From the NCBI GenBank assembly GCA_934636435.1, contig CAKUAQ010000009.1, positions 1 through 54,571 of the forward strand: a stretch of 54,571 nucleotides of DNA. Reading direction: 5' to 3'. This stretch comes from an uncultured Eubacteriales bacterium. Lineage in GTDB: Bacteria; Bacillota; Clostridia; Oscillospirales; Acutalibacteraceae. The position numbers and the translations under genes are program-made. This document shows positions 44,463 to 54,506 of this stretch, piece after piece. How positions within the stretch are numbered: the first letter of the stretch is position 1; every line of letters starts with the position of its first letter. Under the pieces are notes generated by a model. It made no database searches. It saw nothing but the letters and a program-made list of their open reading frames with translations, and was not told the DNA's origin.

Positions 44463-45362
44463 TTAAGCCCAGCGGTTTTGCAGACATTTCTTGTAGATGG
44501 CTACCACCACGCCCATGATGGCACCCACGACCAGAAAATAGAACCACATCATGGCGGAGGTCTGGTCGTATACGGCTGCCCGCATCAGATCGTATACCTT
44601 CAGCACCAGCACATTACGGTTGCTGATGAACAGCTCCACCATGGTATAGACCATCACCAGCAGCGTCACATTGGACAGCATCGGGAAGGTGATGAACCAG
44701 AATTCCTCCCATTTGGTGGCGCCCTCCACGCGGCTGGCTTCGTACAGGCTGGAGGGGATGGATTGCAGCCCGGCGATGAACAGCACCGTCTGGATGCCGC
44801 TGTTCCAGATCAGATTGAAAATGTTGCCGATGATCTTCTGCACATATGTGGCCACATCGGCGGGCAGGTCGAGGATGGCGATGATATCCTGCACGCTGAA
44901 CATCCCGCCGGATACCGACTCGGATACCGAGCTGTTGGCGATATCGCCGGCGGAGGTCATGCCGGAGATCAGCTCGATCACCACGCCGGAGGCGATGATG
45001 ACCGGCATGAAATACAATGCCCGGAAGAACAGCCGCCCTTTGAATTTCTGGTTCAGCAGCAGGGCCAGAACCAGACTCAGCAGCACGATGATGGGCAGGG
45101 AGTAGAGGAAGTTGCCCACCGATTTACTCAGCCAGTTGAGGTAATCCGTGTGTTCGGCGATGATGTACTTATAATTTTTCAGACCGATGAAAACCGTCCG
45201 GATACCGTCCTCGTTGATGGTCATTTGCGAGAACGAATAGATGACCGACTGTATGACCGGGATGGCAAAGAAGAACACAACGCCGATCAGCCATGTGGAG
45301 ATGAACAGCCAGCCGTACCGGCTCTTGATCTGTTCGATCCCCCGATACTTTTTCTTTTTCAT
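44463..45362 (-). CDS. Sugar ABC permease (MalF type), cassette B second pair
   Basis: 299 residues. The basic N-terminus KKKKYRG is followed by the first helix near 15-38; the EAA loop near 220 (YEASRVEGATKWEEFWFITFP) matches 9967-10890. The ATG at 45362 overlaps the stop of the DUF5696 gene as ATGA (45359-45362), exactly as in cassette A. Confidence 0.93.
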   Translation of the reverse strand: MKKKKYRGIEQIKSRYGWLFISTWLIGVVFFFAIPVIQSVIYSFSQMTINEDGIRTVFIGLKNYKYIIAEHTDYLNWLSKSVGNFLYSLPIIVLLSLVLALLLNQKFKGRLFFRALYFMPVIIASGVVIELISGMTSAGDIANSSVSESVSGGMFSVQDIIAILDLPADVATYVQKIIGNIFNLIWNSGIQTVLFIAGLQSIPSSLYEASRVEGATKWEEFWFITFPMLSNVTLLVMVYTMVELFISNRNVLVLKVYDLMRAAVYDQTSAMMWFYFLVVGAIMGVVVAIYKKCLQNRWA

Positions 45363-47605
45363 ACATTGCCCTCCCAAACGAGGAAGCCCTTTGCCGGAAC
45401 GCGTCCCGCCGGTGAGCTCAGCTCCTGCGCCGTGTAGTTCACAAATACCGTCACTCCGTTCGCGAACACCGTTTCCCGCAGTCCGGACGGGTCGATCCGG
45501 TGGCTGCGGATCTCGGAGCTGCCGATCTTGGCGTAATACCCGGACAGCTCTCCGGCGGCGGATACGATGCTGTCCTTCAGATCGCTGTATCGGCTGTTAT
45601 AGAACAGGGGCCGGTTGTCGTCGATCAGGGCGGTGTCGTATTCCGCGATCACCGTATAGGCCAGTCCGGAGCCGCTCTCCACTGCCCGCAGAAGCTGCGC
45701 GGCGGGATCCGATACCAGATTGACGCTCTCGCAGGAGAGCGCCGTTCTTCCCCGCAGGGCCATCTGGTAGAAGGGAATGTCCGTATCGAATACCAGTGCA
45801 CCGCCGGAGGTGGTCGGGCTGTCGAATACGGCAGCCGACCGCACGGCCGCATAGGCGTTGGCGTCCTGAGACACGATCCGGATACCGGCCCGGCCGATGC
45901 GGTCATATACGTCGGACACCTGTCGGCCGAAGCCCGCTTTGGCGTAATAGGCGCTGTCGGTTTTATCGGAATAGTCCGAATAGGTCGTATTGGACAGAGA
46001 GGACAGCCCGATCCCGGTCAGCTGCCATTTCTGTACCCGGCTCAGAATCTTGTCGGCGCAATCTTCGATCCGGTCCCGCGCCAGCAGAGAATAGGCGGAG
46101 TCGGTCTTGCGCCCCAGCAGCGCGATGTTGAAATCGTATATTTTCGCCTGCTTTCGATTGGCGCGGACGGCGGAATCGAAATAAGACGAGAATCCGTTGC
46201 CGGAGCGGGAAAAGGCGACGGTGTCGAAATCAAAATACAGATCGGTGGCGTCGTTGCAGGTCTCCTGCAAGGTGCGCAGCGACCGGGTATCCCCCAGCTT
46301 GCCGGCAATGCCGAAGCTGCCTGCCAGCTTCTCCGCGTCTACGCCGTATTTCCCGTATCCGCTGAGGGTGAAGGCCGACACGTCTACGCCGCTGTTCCTC
46401 AGATCCTGCAGAATCTCCGTCGCCTGCGCCACGGTGGTCGTGGGCAGGAGCGTCTGATACGGAACCCCCAGAAAGGATTTGGCGATTTGGCTGCCGCCTA
46501 TGGCGGTGATGCTGAGCGCCGAGGTCTTGGCCTCGGCCACCTTGCCTGCGGTCCCGTTGAGATATTCCCGGTAGACCGCCGCCATGCCGCTGTAATTTGC
46601 GTCATCGCCGGACAGGGGATAGTAGCCGACGGTCAGGGGTGCGTCGATCATCTCGTCCGCGTAGACCAGCCCCTTGTAATAGCGGTTATTGTACAGCTCC
46701 TTGATATTGGCCGTGTATCCGCGCACCTGACAGGTGACATACACGGAGGAATATCCCAGCGAGGTGGAGCCGACGGTCAGATCCAGCAGACAGGACTCCG
46801 CGCCCTGCTCGATGATGCCGCAGGTGGCTGTGTCGGCGTCCTTGGCTCCGAAAACCGGCAGCCGGATCGCCTTGGTGGTGCTGGTCTTATCCCACACCTC
46901 TTTGGCAGCGTCGGCGCCGTATACCTCATCGGAATAGCTCTCGCCCGGCTGGGACAGCTCTTTGGCATACACCAGCGCTCCCGAACCGGAGGGATACAGC
47001 AGATAGCCGTCGGATTCCGTATTGCTCACCGCGCACCAGAAGGGTGCCAGCGAAACCGAGATGAGCATATTGCCGTTCTCCTGTATCTCCCGCGGATCCA
47101 TGGAGACGGCCACTCCCGTCTCCCGCAGGGTATAGGTGAGCGGCACCATGATCTGGGCATCGTCGAAATAATAGGAGATCTTGATGCCGTTCTCCACCCT
47201 TTCGCAGACGGTGCGTCCGCTCCGCACGGCGGCCGAATAGGAGATCAGCTTGGAGGTGGTGTTTTTCTCCACATCCAGATATTCGATGAACAGCACCGAT
47301 TCCACCTGAGGATGCCGTTTGATGGGCATTCCCAGCTCGTCAAACTGCTGTTCGCCCGATGCCTGCGGATTGGTGCCGTAGGTGTTTCCGGTTTGCCGAT
47401 CCGTGAGCGTTACCCCCATGGAGGTCTCATTCAGCTCCAGACGGTAGCGCTCGTTTTCCGCGATCCATGTGTCCGAAATGTCGGAGGACTGTATATCGGA
47501 ATCATAGGAACCCGTTTTTTGAGAGCTTTCGGATTGGCAGCCGCATAGAAGCGTCAGGAACAGCAGGACCGCGCAAGCCGAAGCAAAACACTTTTTCCGA
47601 CTCAA
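45359..47605 (-). CDS. DUF5696 domain lipoprotein (cassette B)
   Basis: About 748 residues. Lipobox LLCGC (Cys about 22) after a clear signal peptide. Blocks shared with the cassette A paralogue: LYPSGSGALVY near 205, IRLPVFGAKDAD near 245, and NYSGMAAVYREYL near 335; the C-terminal VFVNYTAQEL also matches. The N-terminal part is shorter by about 100 residues than in A. Function unknown. Start is TTG at 47605, eight bases from GGAGG; another TTG at 47611 is only two bases from it. It lies 16 bases after the NHL-Yip1 fusion stop and overlaps the next permease by four bases, so all three are made together. Confidence 0.8.
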   Translation of the reverse strand: MSRKKCFASACAVLLFLTLLCGCQSESSQKTGSYDSDIQSSDISDTWIAENERYRLELNETSMGVTLTDRQTGNTYGTNPQASGEQQFDELGMPIKRHPQVESVLFIEYLDVEKNTTSKLISYSAAVRSGRTVCERVENGIKISYYFDDAQIMVPLTYTLRETGVAVSMDPREIQENGNMLISVSLAPFWCAVSNTESDGYLLYPSGSGALVYAKELSQPGESYSDEVYGADAAKEVWDKTSTTKAIRLPVFGAKDADTATCGIIEQGAESCLLDLTVGSTSLGYSSVYVTCQVRGYTANIKELYNNRYYKGLVYADEMIDAPLTVGYYPLSGDDANYSGMAAVYREYLNGTAGKVAEAKTSALSITAIGGSQIAKSFLGVPYQTLLPTTTVAQATEILQDLRNSGVDVSAFTLSGYGKYGVDAEKLAGSFGIAGKLGDTRSLRTLQETCNDATDLYFDFDTVAFSRSGNGFSSYFDSAVRANRKQAKIYDFNIALLGRKTDSAYSLLARDRIEDCADKILSRVQKWQLTGIGLSSLSNTTYSDYSDKTDSAYYAKAGFGRQVSDVYDRIGRAGIRIVSQDANAYAAVRSAAVFDSPTTSGGALVFDTDIPFYQMALRGRTALSCESVNLVSDPAAQLLRAVESGSGLAYTVIAEYDTALIDDNRPLFYNSRYSDLKDSIVSAAGELSGYYAKIGSSEIRSHRIDPSGLRETVFANGVTVFVNYTAQELSSPAGRVPAKGFLVWEGNV

Positions 47606-47621
47606 AAACAATTCCTCCAGT

Positions 47622-49742
47622 CTACGAAATCAATTCCAGCAATACCGTCAGAACAAAGCCGCCGATCTGCTGGATCAGCATTCCCACCAGCACCATCAGA
47701 AAGACCAGCACCGAAAGCCAGCCGACGCTCAGCACACTGGAGCCGATGAGCCGTCCCATGCTGAAATCGTGAATCTTGATGAGCCCGATGATCATCAGCA
47801 GAAAGGTGTAGCCGATGGCCAGCGCGTCGAAGCCGCTGAGGAACATCGCCTCGGAGGGCAGCAGCACATTCGTGAGGATCAGCCGCAGGAACCGCTCGAT
47901 GAGGATCGGCAGCAGGCTGTAACTGGTCACGATCAGAATCTCCCGGAGGGTGCCCTTTCCCTGCATCAGGGTGGTGATCATCCAGTTGCTGAGCACCCAC
48001 AGCACCACCAGTCCGGCGCTGCGCACCAGTACCCAGACGGAATTGAAATTCACCGGGTCATACTGGGTGAACAGGAATCCGCCGCCCAGCACCTGGATCA
48101 CCGCCGTGATGTAGAAAAGGACGATCAGCACCACCGAGATGGTGATGGACCCCTGCTTCTTCTCCTTGATCTCGTCAAAGGTCAGCACGGGATGGGCCAG
48201 TGTACGGAACATCAGCCGCAGCTGCCTGGATTTGATCAGGGTAATCTTGCGCTTGGACGAGACGATGAAGAAAGCGATCAGCCCGCCCAGAATAACCACC
48301 GCCGCCAGAAACAGCACCCAGAAATACCGACGCAGCAGGTTCTTGCGATAAAACTCGAAGGCCAGCTGGTAGGTCTCCCGGTCATAGCCCTTTTTGGCCA
48401 GCTCCATGGATTCCTTATAGTTGCCGGCGTTCAGGCTTGCCCGCGCCAGGCCGCTGTATGCGGGCTGGAAATTGTTATCCTGCGCCAGAACCCTCTGCCA
48501 GCCCTGCTCCGCCTCGGTGTATTTTCCGTCCAGCGTGATGTCGATGAGGTCCATCACCTGTTTGCCGTAGTCGGTGATGGTGAATACGGTGATGGTGTTT
48601 TTCAGCTTATCGCTGACGATTACGTCGGTTCCGTTGAGGGTCAGCGCATTGGCCGCCGAGAAGGTGCCCTTTTGGACACCGCTTCCCATGCCGCCGCCAA
48701 AGGCGGTGAGCATACGGCACGACCGGTCATACAGATATACCCGGCCGAACTGGGATTCCACGCAATAGACGAATCCGGTGTCCGTCACCTCCAGCCCCAC
48801 GATATCCTGCTCGATCTGGGTGCCGTTGTTGAAGGTGGTGTTGAAGCCGTCGTCGGTGAAATCCGTATCCTCGGAATTCAGAATATTGTTGCCGGTGCCG
48901 GGATTGAGCTTTTTGATCTGCCCCTTGCGGTTATAGGTGGAGGTCTTGCCGGTGGCCGTGTAAATGAAATCGTTGTGGTCGATCACAATGTCTACGAAGG
49001 AATAGGGCAGATTCCGGGCGCTGGCGCTCTTCTTCACATTGTTGGTGAATACCCGCTCAAACACGCTCTTGATGGCGGTGGCGATATTCGTCGTCACATT
49101 GTTTGCTCCGTAAAAGCCGGTGAAGCTCTTATCCGGTGCGTACAGCAGCGCGCCGTAGTAGGAGCCGTCACTGAGCACATACAGATAGTCATGGGAGTCC
49201 ATGACGGCTTTCAGGGGCTTGAAGGTGAAATCCTCCGGGATCAGCGGAGATTCCGGCAGCACATAGATATCCCGCAGCGTGCCGTTCGAATCCACGCGCA
49301 GCACGCGGGCGTTGTCCGTATCGCAGATGAATATGGTGCCGTCGCTGTGGACATAGAGGCTCTGGGCACCGGTATAATCGTATTCCGTGCCGTCCGCCGC
49401 CGTGACCGCCCCGATCTCGTAGAGAAACCGGTAGTTCCGATCCAGCACCGTGATGCGCGCCGCATTGTCCAGAATGTATACGTGGCGGTCGCGGTCGGTG
49501 CAGACGTCGTTGACGGCGGTATAGGCTTTCACGCCGAGGTCCGCCGCCCCCAGCACGCAGCCGGTTTCGTACATGGGGCGGTTATAGACCGCCTTGCGTG
49601 TGTCGCTGATGTTTTCCCAGTAGGTATAACTCTCGTATGGAACCTGATCCACCGACGCGGCGGATGCGGTGCAGAAAGCAGAGGAGGCCAGACACAGGAC
49701 GGACAGCAACGCGGCGACCAATCGCCCGGTTTTTTTGTACAT
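47622..49742 (-). CDS. NHL-TPR-Yip1 fusion membrane protein
   Basis: 706 residues. Signal peptide (to about 28), NHL-type beta-propeller at about 55-400 (VYILDNAARITVLD, IFICDTDNARVLRV, FVYCVESQFGRVYLYD), TPR-like helices at about 405-460 (AYSGLARASLNAGNYKESMELAKKGYDRE), one membrane helix near 475-495, a basic cytoplasmic loop, then a Yip1 domain at about 515-700 with five helices. The first two thirds match 14280-15740 and the last third matches 13639-14283, separate overlapping genes in cassette A. Fusion strongly suggests the two halves form one complex. Start ATG with AAGGAG upstream. The role in transport is unknown. Confidence 0.87.
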   Translation of the reverse strand: MYKKTGRLVAALLSVLCLASSAFCTASAASVDQVPYESYTYWENISDTRKAVYNRPMYETGCVLGAADLGVKAYTAVNDVCTDRDRHVYILDNAARITVLDRNYRFLYEIGAVTAADGTEYDYTGAQSLYVHSDGTIFICDTDNARVLRVDSNGTLRDIYVLPESPLIPEDFTFKPLKAVMDSHDYLYVLSDGSYYGALLYAPDKSFTGFYGANNVTTNIATAIKSVFERVFTNNVKKSASARNLPYSFVDIVIDHNDFIYTATGKTSTYNRKGQIKKLNPGTGNNILNSEDTDFTDDGFNTTFNNGTQIEQDIVGLEVTDTGFVYCVESQFGRVYLYDRSCRMLTAFGGGMGSGVQKGTFSAANALTLNGTDVIVSDKLKNTITVFTITDYGKQVMDLIDITLDGKYTEAEQGWQRVLAQDNNFQPAYSGLARASLNAGNYKESMELAKKGYDRETYQLAFEFYRKNLLRRYFWVLFLAAVVILGGLIAFFIVSSKRKITLIKSRQLRLMFRTLAHPVLTFDEIKEKKQGSITISVVLIVLFYITAVIQVLGGGFLFTQYDPVNFNSVWVLVRSAGLVVLWVLSNWMITTLMQGKGTLREILIVTSYSLLPILIERFLRLILTNVLLPSEAMFLSGFDALAIGYTFLLMIIGLIKIHDFSMGRLIGSSVLSVGWLSVLVFLMVLVGMLIQQIGGFVLTVLLELIS

Positions 49743-49760
49743 AGGTGTCAGCTCCTTTGC

Positions 49761-50660
49761 TTATTCTTTGATACCGGCGCTGCTCATGGCTTCCACCACG
49801 TTGCTCTGGGAGATCAGATAGACGAGGATGGGCGGGATCATCATGATCGTGGTCAGCGCCATGGCGCTGCCGGTGCGGGCCGTGCCGCCCGCCGTCACCT
49901 GGGTCACGATCTGGGGCAGAGTCTTCAGCTTTTCGGAAAAGATCGTGCCGTTGGGAATGGCCGACCAGATGCCCTGAAAGGCGAACAGCGTCACCGTCAG
50001 CCAGGCCGGCTTGATGATGGGCATCACAATGCGCCAGAACATCCGGAAATACCCGGCGCCGTCGATCTTGGCGGCCTCCAGCAGTGCGTTGGGCACATAG
50101 CCCTCGATATACTGCTTGATCAGGAATACGCCCAGCGTCCCCGCCAGCTGCGGCAGTATATACACCCAATAGGTGTTGACGATATGCAGCTTGGAAAAGA
50201 TCAGATACTGGGGCACCGACAGGGTGTAGGAGTTAAACATCAGGGCGAACTGAATGATCAGAAAGATCACGTTGCGGCCCCTGTAGGTTCCTTTGGAGAG
50301 GGAGAAGGCCGCCATCGCCGAAAAGAGAATGTTCAGCACGGAAGTGACCACCGTGATGAACAGGCTGTTGAACACATACCGGGAAAGGGGCACCGACAGG
50401 CTGGAGAGCAGTGTGGGCAGCGCCACATAGTTTTCCGGCGTCGGGCGGCGCACAAAGAACGTGGGCGGGAAGATCAGCAGCTCGTCGATGGGCTTGAAGG
50501 ACGTGACCACCGCATAGATCAGCGGCAGCATACTGAACAGACCCGCGGCAACGATCAACACACAGCAGCAGATATTCCCGAAAGTGGAGCGGGTATAGCG
50601 GGATACCATGGACTTTCCCGGATGGAGTATCCCATTGAGACCGATGCGATTCTTACTCAT
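49761..50660 (-). CDS. Carbohydrate ABC permease (MalG type), cassette B first pair
   Basis: 299 residues. EAA loop near 195 reads LEAAKIDGAGYFRMFWRIVMP, matching 1651-2541. The C-terminal SQSNVVEAMSSAGIKE also matches that protein (TQSNIIETMASSGLKD). Start ATG with AGGTGG upstream; nine-base gap from the partner permease. Confidence 0.93.
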   Translation of the reverse strand: MSKNRIGLNGILHPGKSMVSRYTRSTFGNICCCVLIVAAGLFSMLPLIYAVVTSFKPIDELLIFPPTFFVRRPTPENYVALPTLLSSLSVPLSRYVFNSLFITVVTSVLNILFSAMAAFSLSKGTYRGRNVIFLIIQFALMFNSYTLSVPQYLIFSKLHIVNTYWVYILPQLAGTLGVFLIKQYIEGYVPNALLEAAKIDGAGYFRMFWRIVMPIIKPAWLTVTLFAFQGIWSAIPNGTIFSEKLKTLPQIVTQVTAGGTARTGSAMALTTIMMIPPILVYLISQSNVVEAMSSAGIKE

Positions 50661-50669
50661 TTAGACCAC

Positions 50670-51584
50670 CTACCTGCTGACCGTGTTTAAGGCCTTACCG
50701 ATGATGAACCGGGTGATCGCCATCATGCCGAACAGGATCACCGCGATGGCCGAGGCATAGCCCAGCTCATACCGCACCGTCGCCATATCGGACATATGGG
50801 TGACGATGGTATCCACCGAATACTGCACGCTGGGATAGCCTGCCAGCTCCACCGCCACAGCGCTGATGGAGAAGCTGCTCTGGATCTGCATGACGGCGCT
50901 GAACAGCAGCATATGGGACATGGAGGGGAGGGTGATATACCGCAGCTCCTGCCACCGGTTCCGGATGCCGTCGATGGCGCCGGCCTCATACAGGTCCTGG
51001 CTCACATTCTGCAGGCCGGAGATGTTGGACAGGAAGGATACGCCCATGCTCTGCCACAGCTGCACGATCACCACGATCGTGAACAGATACTGCGGGCTCT
51101 TGAGCCAGACGATGGGCTCTGTGGTGATGCCGATGGACAGCAGCAGACTGTTGATATAGCCGAAGCTGTCACCGCTGAAAGCGATCTTCCAGATGAAATA
51201 GGCGTTGCCCACCAGAGACGGCGCATAGAACATGAAAGAGAACAGGGTGCGCAGCCCGGTGGAGAATTCGTTGACCAGCCATGCCAGCAGAAAGGCGAGC
51301 ATAAATCCCGCCGGACCGACCACCACGGCCAGAGCGACCGTATTTTTGAGCACGATCGCGAATACCTCATCCTCGACGAACATCCGCATATAGTTGCCGA
51401 TTCCCGTGAATTTGGGCAGCGACAGCATATCATACGAGGTGAAGCTCAATACGATCGAGGATAAGATCGGCAGGATCGTAAAAACCAGAAAGAAGGTGAG
51501 AAACGGAACCAGCAGCAAAATCATCGGGAGCTGTTCCCGGAAGCTTTCGCTTCTGCCGGCCGTAAGCGCTCGTTTGCCTTTCAT
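50670..51584 (-). CDS. Sugar ABC permease (MalF type), cassette B first pair
   Basis: 304 residues. EAA loop near 200 reads YEAGAIDGIRNRWQELRYITLP, matching 2544-3464. First helix near 18-40. ATG at 51584 with AAGGAG upstream. It lies 13 bases after the large binding protein stop, with no hairpin between them, unlike cassette A. Confidence 0.93.
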   Translation of the reverse strand: MKGKRALTAGRSESFREQLPMILLLVPFLTFFLVFTILPILSSIVLSFTSYDMLSLPKFTGIGNYMRMFVEDEVFAIVLKNTVALAVVVGPAGFMLAFLLAWLVNEFSTGLRTLFSFMFYAPSLVGNAYFIWKIAFSGDSFGYINSLLLSIGITTEPIVWLKSPQYLFTIVVIVQLWQSMGVSFLSNISGLQNVSQDLYEAGAIDGIRNRWQELRYITLPSMSHMLLFSAVMQIQSSFSISAVAVELAGYPSVQYSVDTIVTHMSDMATVRYELGYASAIAVILFGMMAITRFIIGKALNTVSR

Positions 51585-51597
51585 GCGATTGATCTCC

Positions 51598-54471
51598 TTA
51601 GCTGTATTCTTGGATTTTGCGTTGAATCTCGCTGTCTGCCGTCATGCTCCACTTGACGATGGCGTCCTTGGCGTTCACGCCGTCATTCAGCACAGACCAA
51701 TACGCCTGATCCAGCGCACGGCCGAGATAGTAGCTGCCGGGAACCTCCGGGACCTCCTGCACACGGGACCACTGCTCGCTGATCGTGGCGAAATCCTCGC
51801 TGTTCCATGCCAGATTTTTGAGACCGTCCACCGTCGCCGTGGCCTGCCGCCCCAGCATCCCCAGCAGCGATTCCACATTGTTGGAATACCGGGTCTGGGT
51901 GTCCGCCGAGGTCCACCATTTGAGGAATTCCCAAGCCTCCTGCTGATTGGGGGAACGCTTGATGATGGCGCATCCCGTGCCGCCCCCGGCGACGGTGGCG
52001 TTGCCGCCGGTCGTGCCGGGTACACAGGCCACCGCCCAGCGGCCCTTGATCTCCGGGGCGGCGCTGTACAGGGTGAGATAGGTGGTGTAGGGGGCAATGC
52101 CCAGCGGCATGGTGCCTGCGCGGAACCGGTTATAGAAATCCGCTTCCTTCTGATAGCCGTAATCGGTATAGAAACTCGTCCAGAGGTCGAATACGCCTAT
52201 CTCCTCCACACCGGTGAGGGAGGTGGCGTTCAGCTCCCTGTTGTACAGAGACAGCCCCCTTTGCCCCATCAGGGTGGCGAACAGATTGAGACTTCCGATG
52301 CCGGTATTGATGGTCGCCGATGAGGAGATCATCGTATAGGGCACATAGATGTTCATGTTGTTCCGCTGGATGATGGCAGAGGTATAGAGGAATTCATCCC
52401 AGGTCGCGGGCACGGTCAGCCCCAGATTCTTTAAGATATCCGTGCGGTAGAACATCAGATAGAAGCTCTGGGTGTCCGGCAGGGCATACAGCTGTCCGTT
52501 ATACCGGTAGGGCGTCTCCGCCCCCGGCTGAAACCGTTCCAGCACGGCTGCGGCATCCTCAAACTGCGACAGATCGGTGAGCGCGCCCCGGATGCCCAGA
52601 TTCACCGGCTCGGTGCGGGTCATGTGCAGGGCCATATCCGGGTAATTGCCGGACAGGAGACCGTTGACCAGAGAGGCGTTGGTGATCTCCACATGGACGG
52701 CGATACCGGTTTTCGTGGTGAAGGAATCCCGGATCAGCGTATCCAGTGCGGTGGCCTGATCCCGACCCCAGTTCACCCACAGCTTTAGGGATTTTTCCTC
52801 GCCGCTGTTGTTTTTGGCATCCGCCACATAATCCTCCAGAAACGACATCACAAGACGGCTGACGCTGTATGAAAAGCGCTTGTACAGGCTGGCGTTTTTA
52901 TGTACGAAGTCCTGTCCCACGGGCGCCCACTGAATGGTGTCCAGACACAGGGGCATCTTCTTCATATCGTACAGCCAAGAGCTCAAAGAGCTGTAATTGG
53001 AATAATAATCGCTGACATACTGATGCGCGGTATAGGGGCGATCCAGCATATTCTTGATGACCCGCATCATGTTCTCGATGGCGGAAATATACTGGCTGCT
53101 GCGCTTGCCGGTGAAGCTCTCCAGATCCTGCACCAGCGCCTGCATCTCTTCATTGCAGGCGGTGAAGGTGGATTCCAGATCCGGGATCTGGGTGAACAGC
53201 TCATAGTCCAGATTTACGTCGGGGGTAGCGCCGGTGATCTTCACGATGTCGATGTATTTGTCGCCCAGCCGCTCCACAATGCCGTACAGCCGATAGAAAT
53301 ACTCGGCCATCGCGCCCAGAGTGACCTCCAGACTCAGGGTATGGGGGCCCTTTTCCAGCAGGAAATAATAGGGCGTATCCCCGTCGGCAAACTCCATGAA
53401 TTCCCACTTGGCCGAATAGGGGAACCGGATCCCCTTAGCCTCGGTGAAGGGGGTCTTTCCGTCGATTCTCAGCCAGCGCCAGCTTTCGGCATTGATGACG
53501 TCGCTCTGCCGATACCGGAATCCCAGCGAATAGTAGCCGGTCTCCTGCACCTCGAATTCCCAGGTGAGGAACTGTCCCGCATCCTGCCAGGAGGTGCCGC
53601 CGATATAGTTGAGCTTTGTCAGCAGCGAATCGTTCGGCGTCATGCCGGCGTTGGAATTGTCCGATTTCGGGATGAGGCTGGAGGCGGTCTTGATCACGGC
53701 GCTCTCGCCTTGGATCACGATAGGCTCCGCCTGCAGCGCCGCACCCCCGTCGGGCGCGGTCAAGCTTTCATAGGCCGGGACGGATTCGGGCGCCTCCAGA
53801 ATCAGCTGTGCCACCGCCACCGCCTGCCGGGGATTCTCCAGCACAAGGCTGTGCTCGCCGGCGGTGAGACAAACGGCAAAGGGATCAACGGTCTCTCCGG
53901 TGCTGCTGCGCGCCAGAACCTCCGCATAGCCGTCGATCTCCTGCTGCTCGGGGGTCAGCTGGTTGCCCATCCGGTCGGTTTTGAATTCCGCCTGCGCATT
54001 CTGCCAGAGCCGCGGAAAGGACAGGCTCTCCGCCTCCGCAAAAGGCGTGGCGCCGTCCAGCTTCAGGCCGAAGGTGTAGTCCACACCGGTCGTCATCGAC
54101 GCATACACCAGCCGGAGGGTATACAGACCGTCCGCCGGAATCGTAAACCGCCATTCCACACCGCCCGTGCCGGTTTCCCATACGACGGCGTCTTTTCCTT
54201 TATAGCCGGACCGGCGGGACACATCCGTGCCGTGCAGCAGCCCGTCGGCGGCTGCCAAGACAACGCTCGCCGTCGCGTTACCCGCCGTTTGACCGGCTAT
54301 ATAATCCTTATAAGAGACGCGCTGTTCCGCGCTGTCCGTCGTGACGGACGGCACGGCGCCGTCTGTGGCTGGGGCGGGCGGGGTCGTTTCCGCCGCGAGG
54401 GGAAAGGCGCTCGCCGCGATCAGCAGGGCCATTCCCAGGGGCAGCAGGCGTTTCATTGCTCGTTTGCTCAT
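51598..54471 (-). CDS. Large CBM-fused extracellular solute-binding protein (cassette B)
   Basis: 957 residues, the counterpart of 3582-6470. Signal peptide (to about 28, PLAAE), no lipobox Cys. A Pro/Thr linker, two beta-sandwich carbohydrate-binding-like modules (about 45-230 and 250-390, the latter opening IVIQGESAVIK), a helical segment at about 390-550 (ENMMRVIKNMLDRPYTAHQYVSDYYSNYSSL), and an SBP_bac_1-like fold at about 560-950 (YPDMALHMTRTE, LPDTQSFYLMFYRTDILKNL, QEAWEFLKWWTSADTQ). ATG 54471 was chosen for the signal peptide, with AAAGGAG about 11 bases upstream. It is the first gene seen of cassette B; whether genes precede it lies beyond the window. Confidence 0.88.
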   Translation of the reverse strand: MSKRAMKRLLPLGMALLIAASAFPLAAETTPPAPATDGAVPSVTTDSAEQRVSYKDYIAGQTAGNATASVVLAAADGLLHGTDVSRRSGYKGKDAVVWETGTGGVEWRFTIPADGLYTLRLVYASMTTGVDYTFGLKLDGATPFAEAESLSFPRLWQNAQAEFKTDRMGNQLTPEQQEIDGYAEVLARSSTGETVDPFAVCLTAGEHSLVLENPRQAVAVAQLILEAPESVPAYESLTAPDGGAALQAEPIVIQGESAVIKTASSLIPKSDNSNAGMTPNDSLLTKLNYIGGTSWQDAGQFLTWEFEVQETGYYSLGFRYRQSDVINAESWRWLRIDGKTPFTEAKGIRFPYSAKWEFMEFADGDTPYYFLLEKGPHTLSLEVTLGAMAEYFYRLYGIVERLGDKYIDIVKITGATPDVNLDYELFTQIPDLESTFTACNEEMQALVQDLESFTGKRSSQYISAIENMMRVIKNMLDRPYTAHQYVSDYYSNYSSLSSWLYDMKKMPLCLDTIQWAPVGQDFVHKNASLYKRFSYSVSRLVMSFLEDYVADAKNNSGEEKSLKLWVNWGRDQATALDTLIRDSFTTKTGIAVHVEITNASLVNGLLSGNYPDMALHMTRTEPVNLGIRGALTDLSQFEDAAAVLERFQPGAETPYRYNGQLYALPDTQSFYLMFYRTDILKNLGLTVPATWDEFLYTSAIIQRNNMNIYVPYTMISSSATINTGIGSLNLFATLMGQRGLSLYNRELNATSLTGVEEIGVFDLWTSFYTDYGYQKEADFYNRFRAGTMPLGIAPYTTYLTLYSAAPEIKGRWAVACVPGTTGGNATVAGGGTGCAIIKRSPNQQEAWEFLKWWTSADTQTRYSNNVESLLGMLGRQATATVDGLKNLAWNSEDFATISEQWSRVQEVPEVPGSYYLGRALDQAYWSVLNDGVNAKDAIVKWSMTADSEIQRKIQEYS

Positions 54472-54506
54472 TGCAATACTGACTCCTTTTATATGCTCCA
54501 GGTGTT

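Noticed and set aside
47769..50690. A 973-residue + strand open frame spanning three cassette B genes
   Set aside because: Rich in His, Gln, Gly and Arg, typical of antisense shadows, and crosses well-supported genes with recognisable domains.
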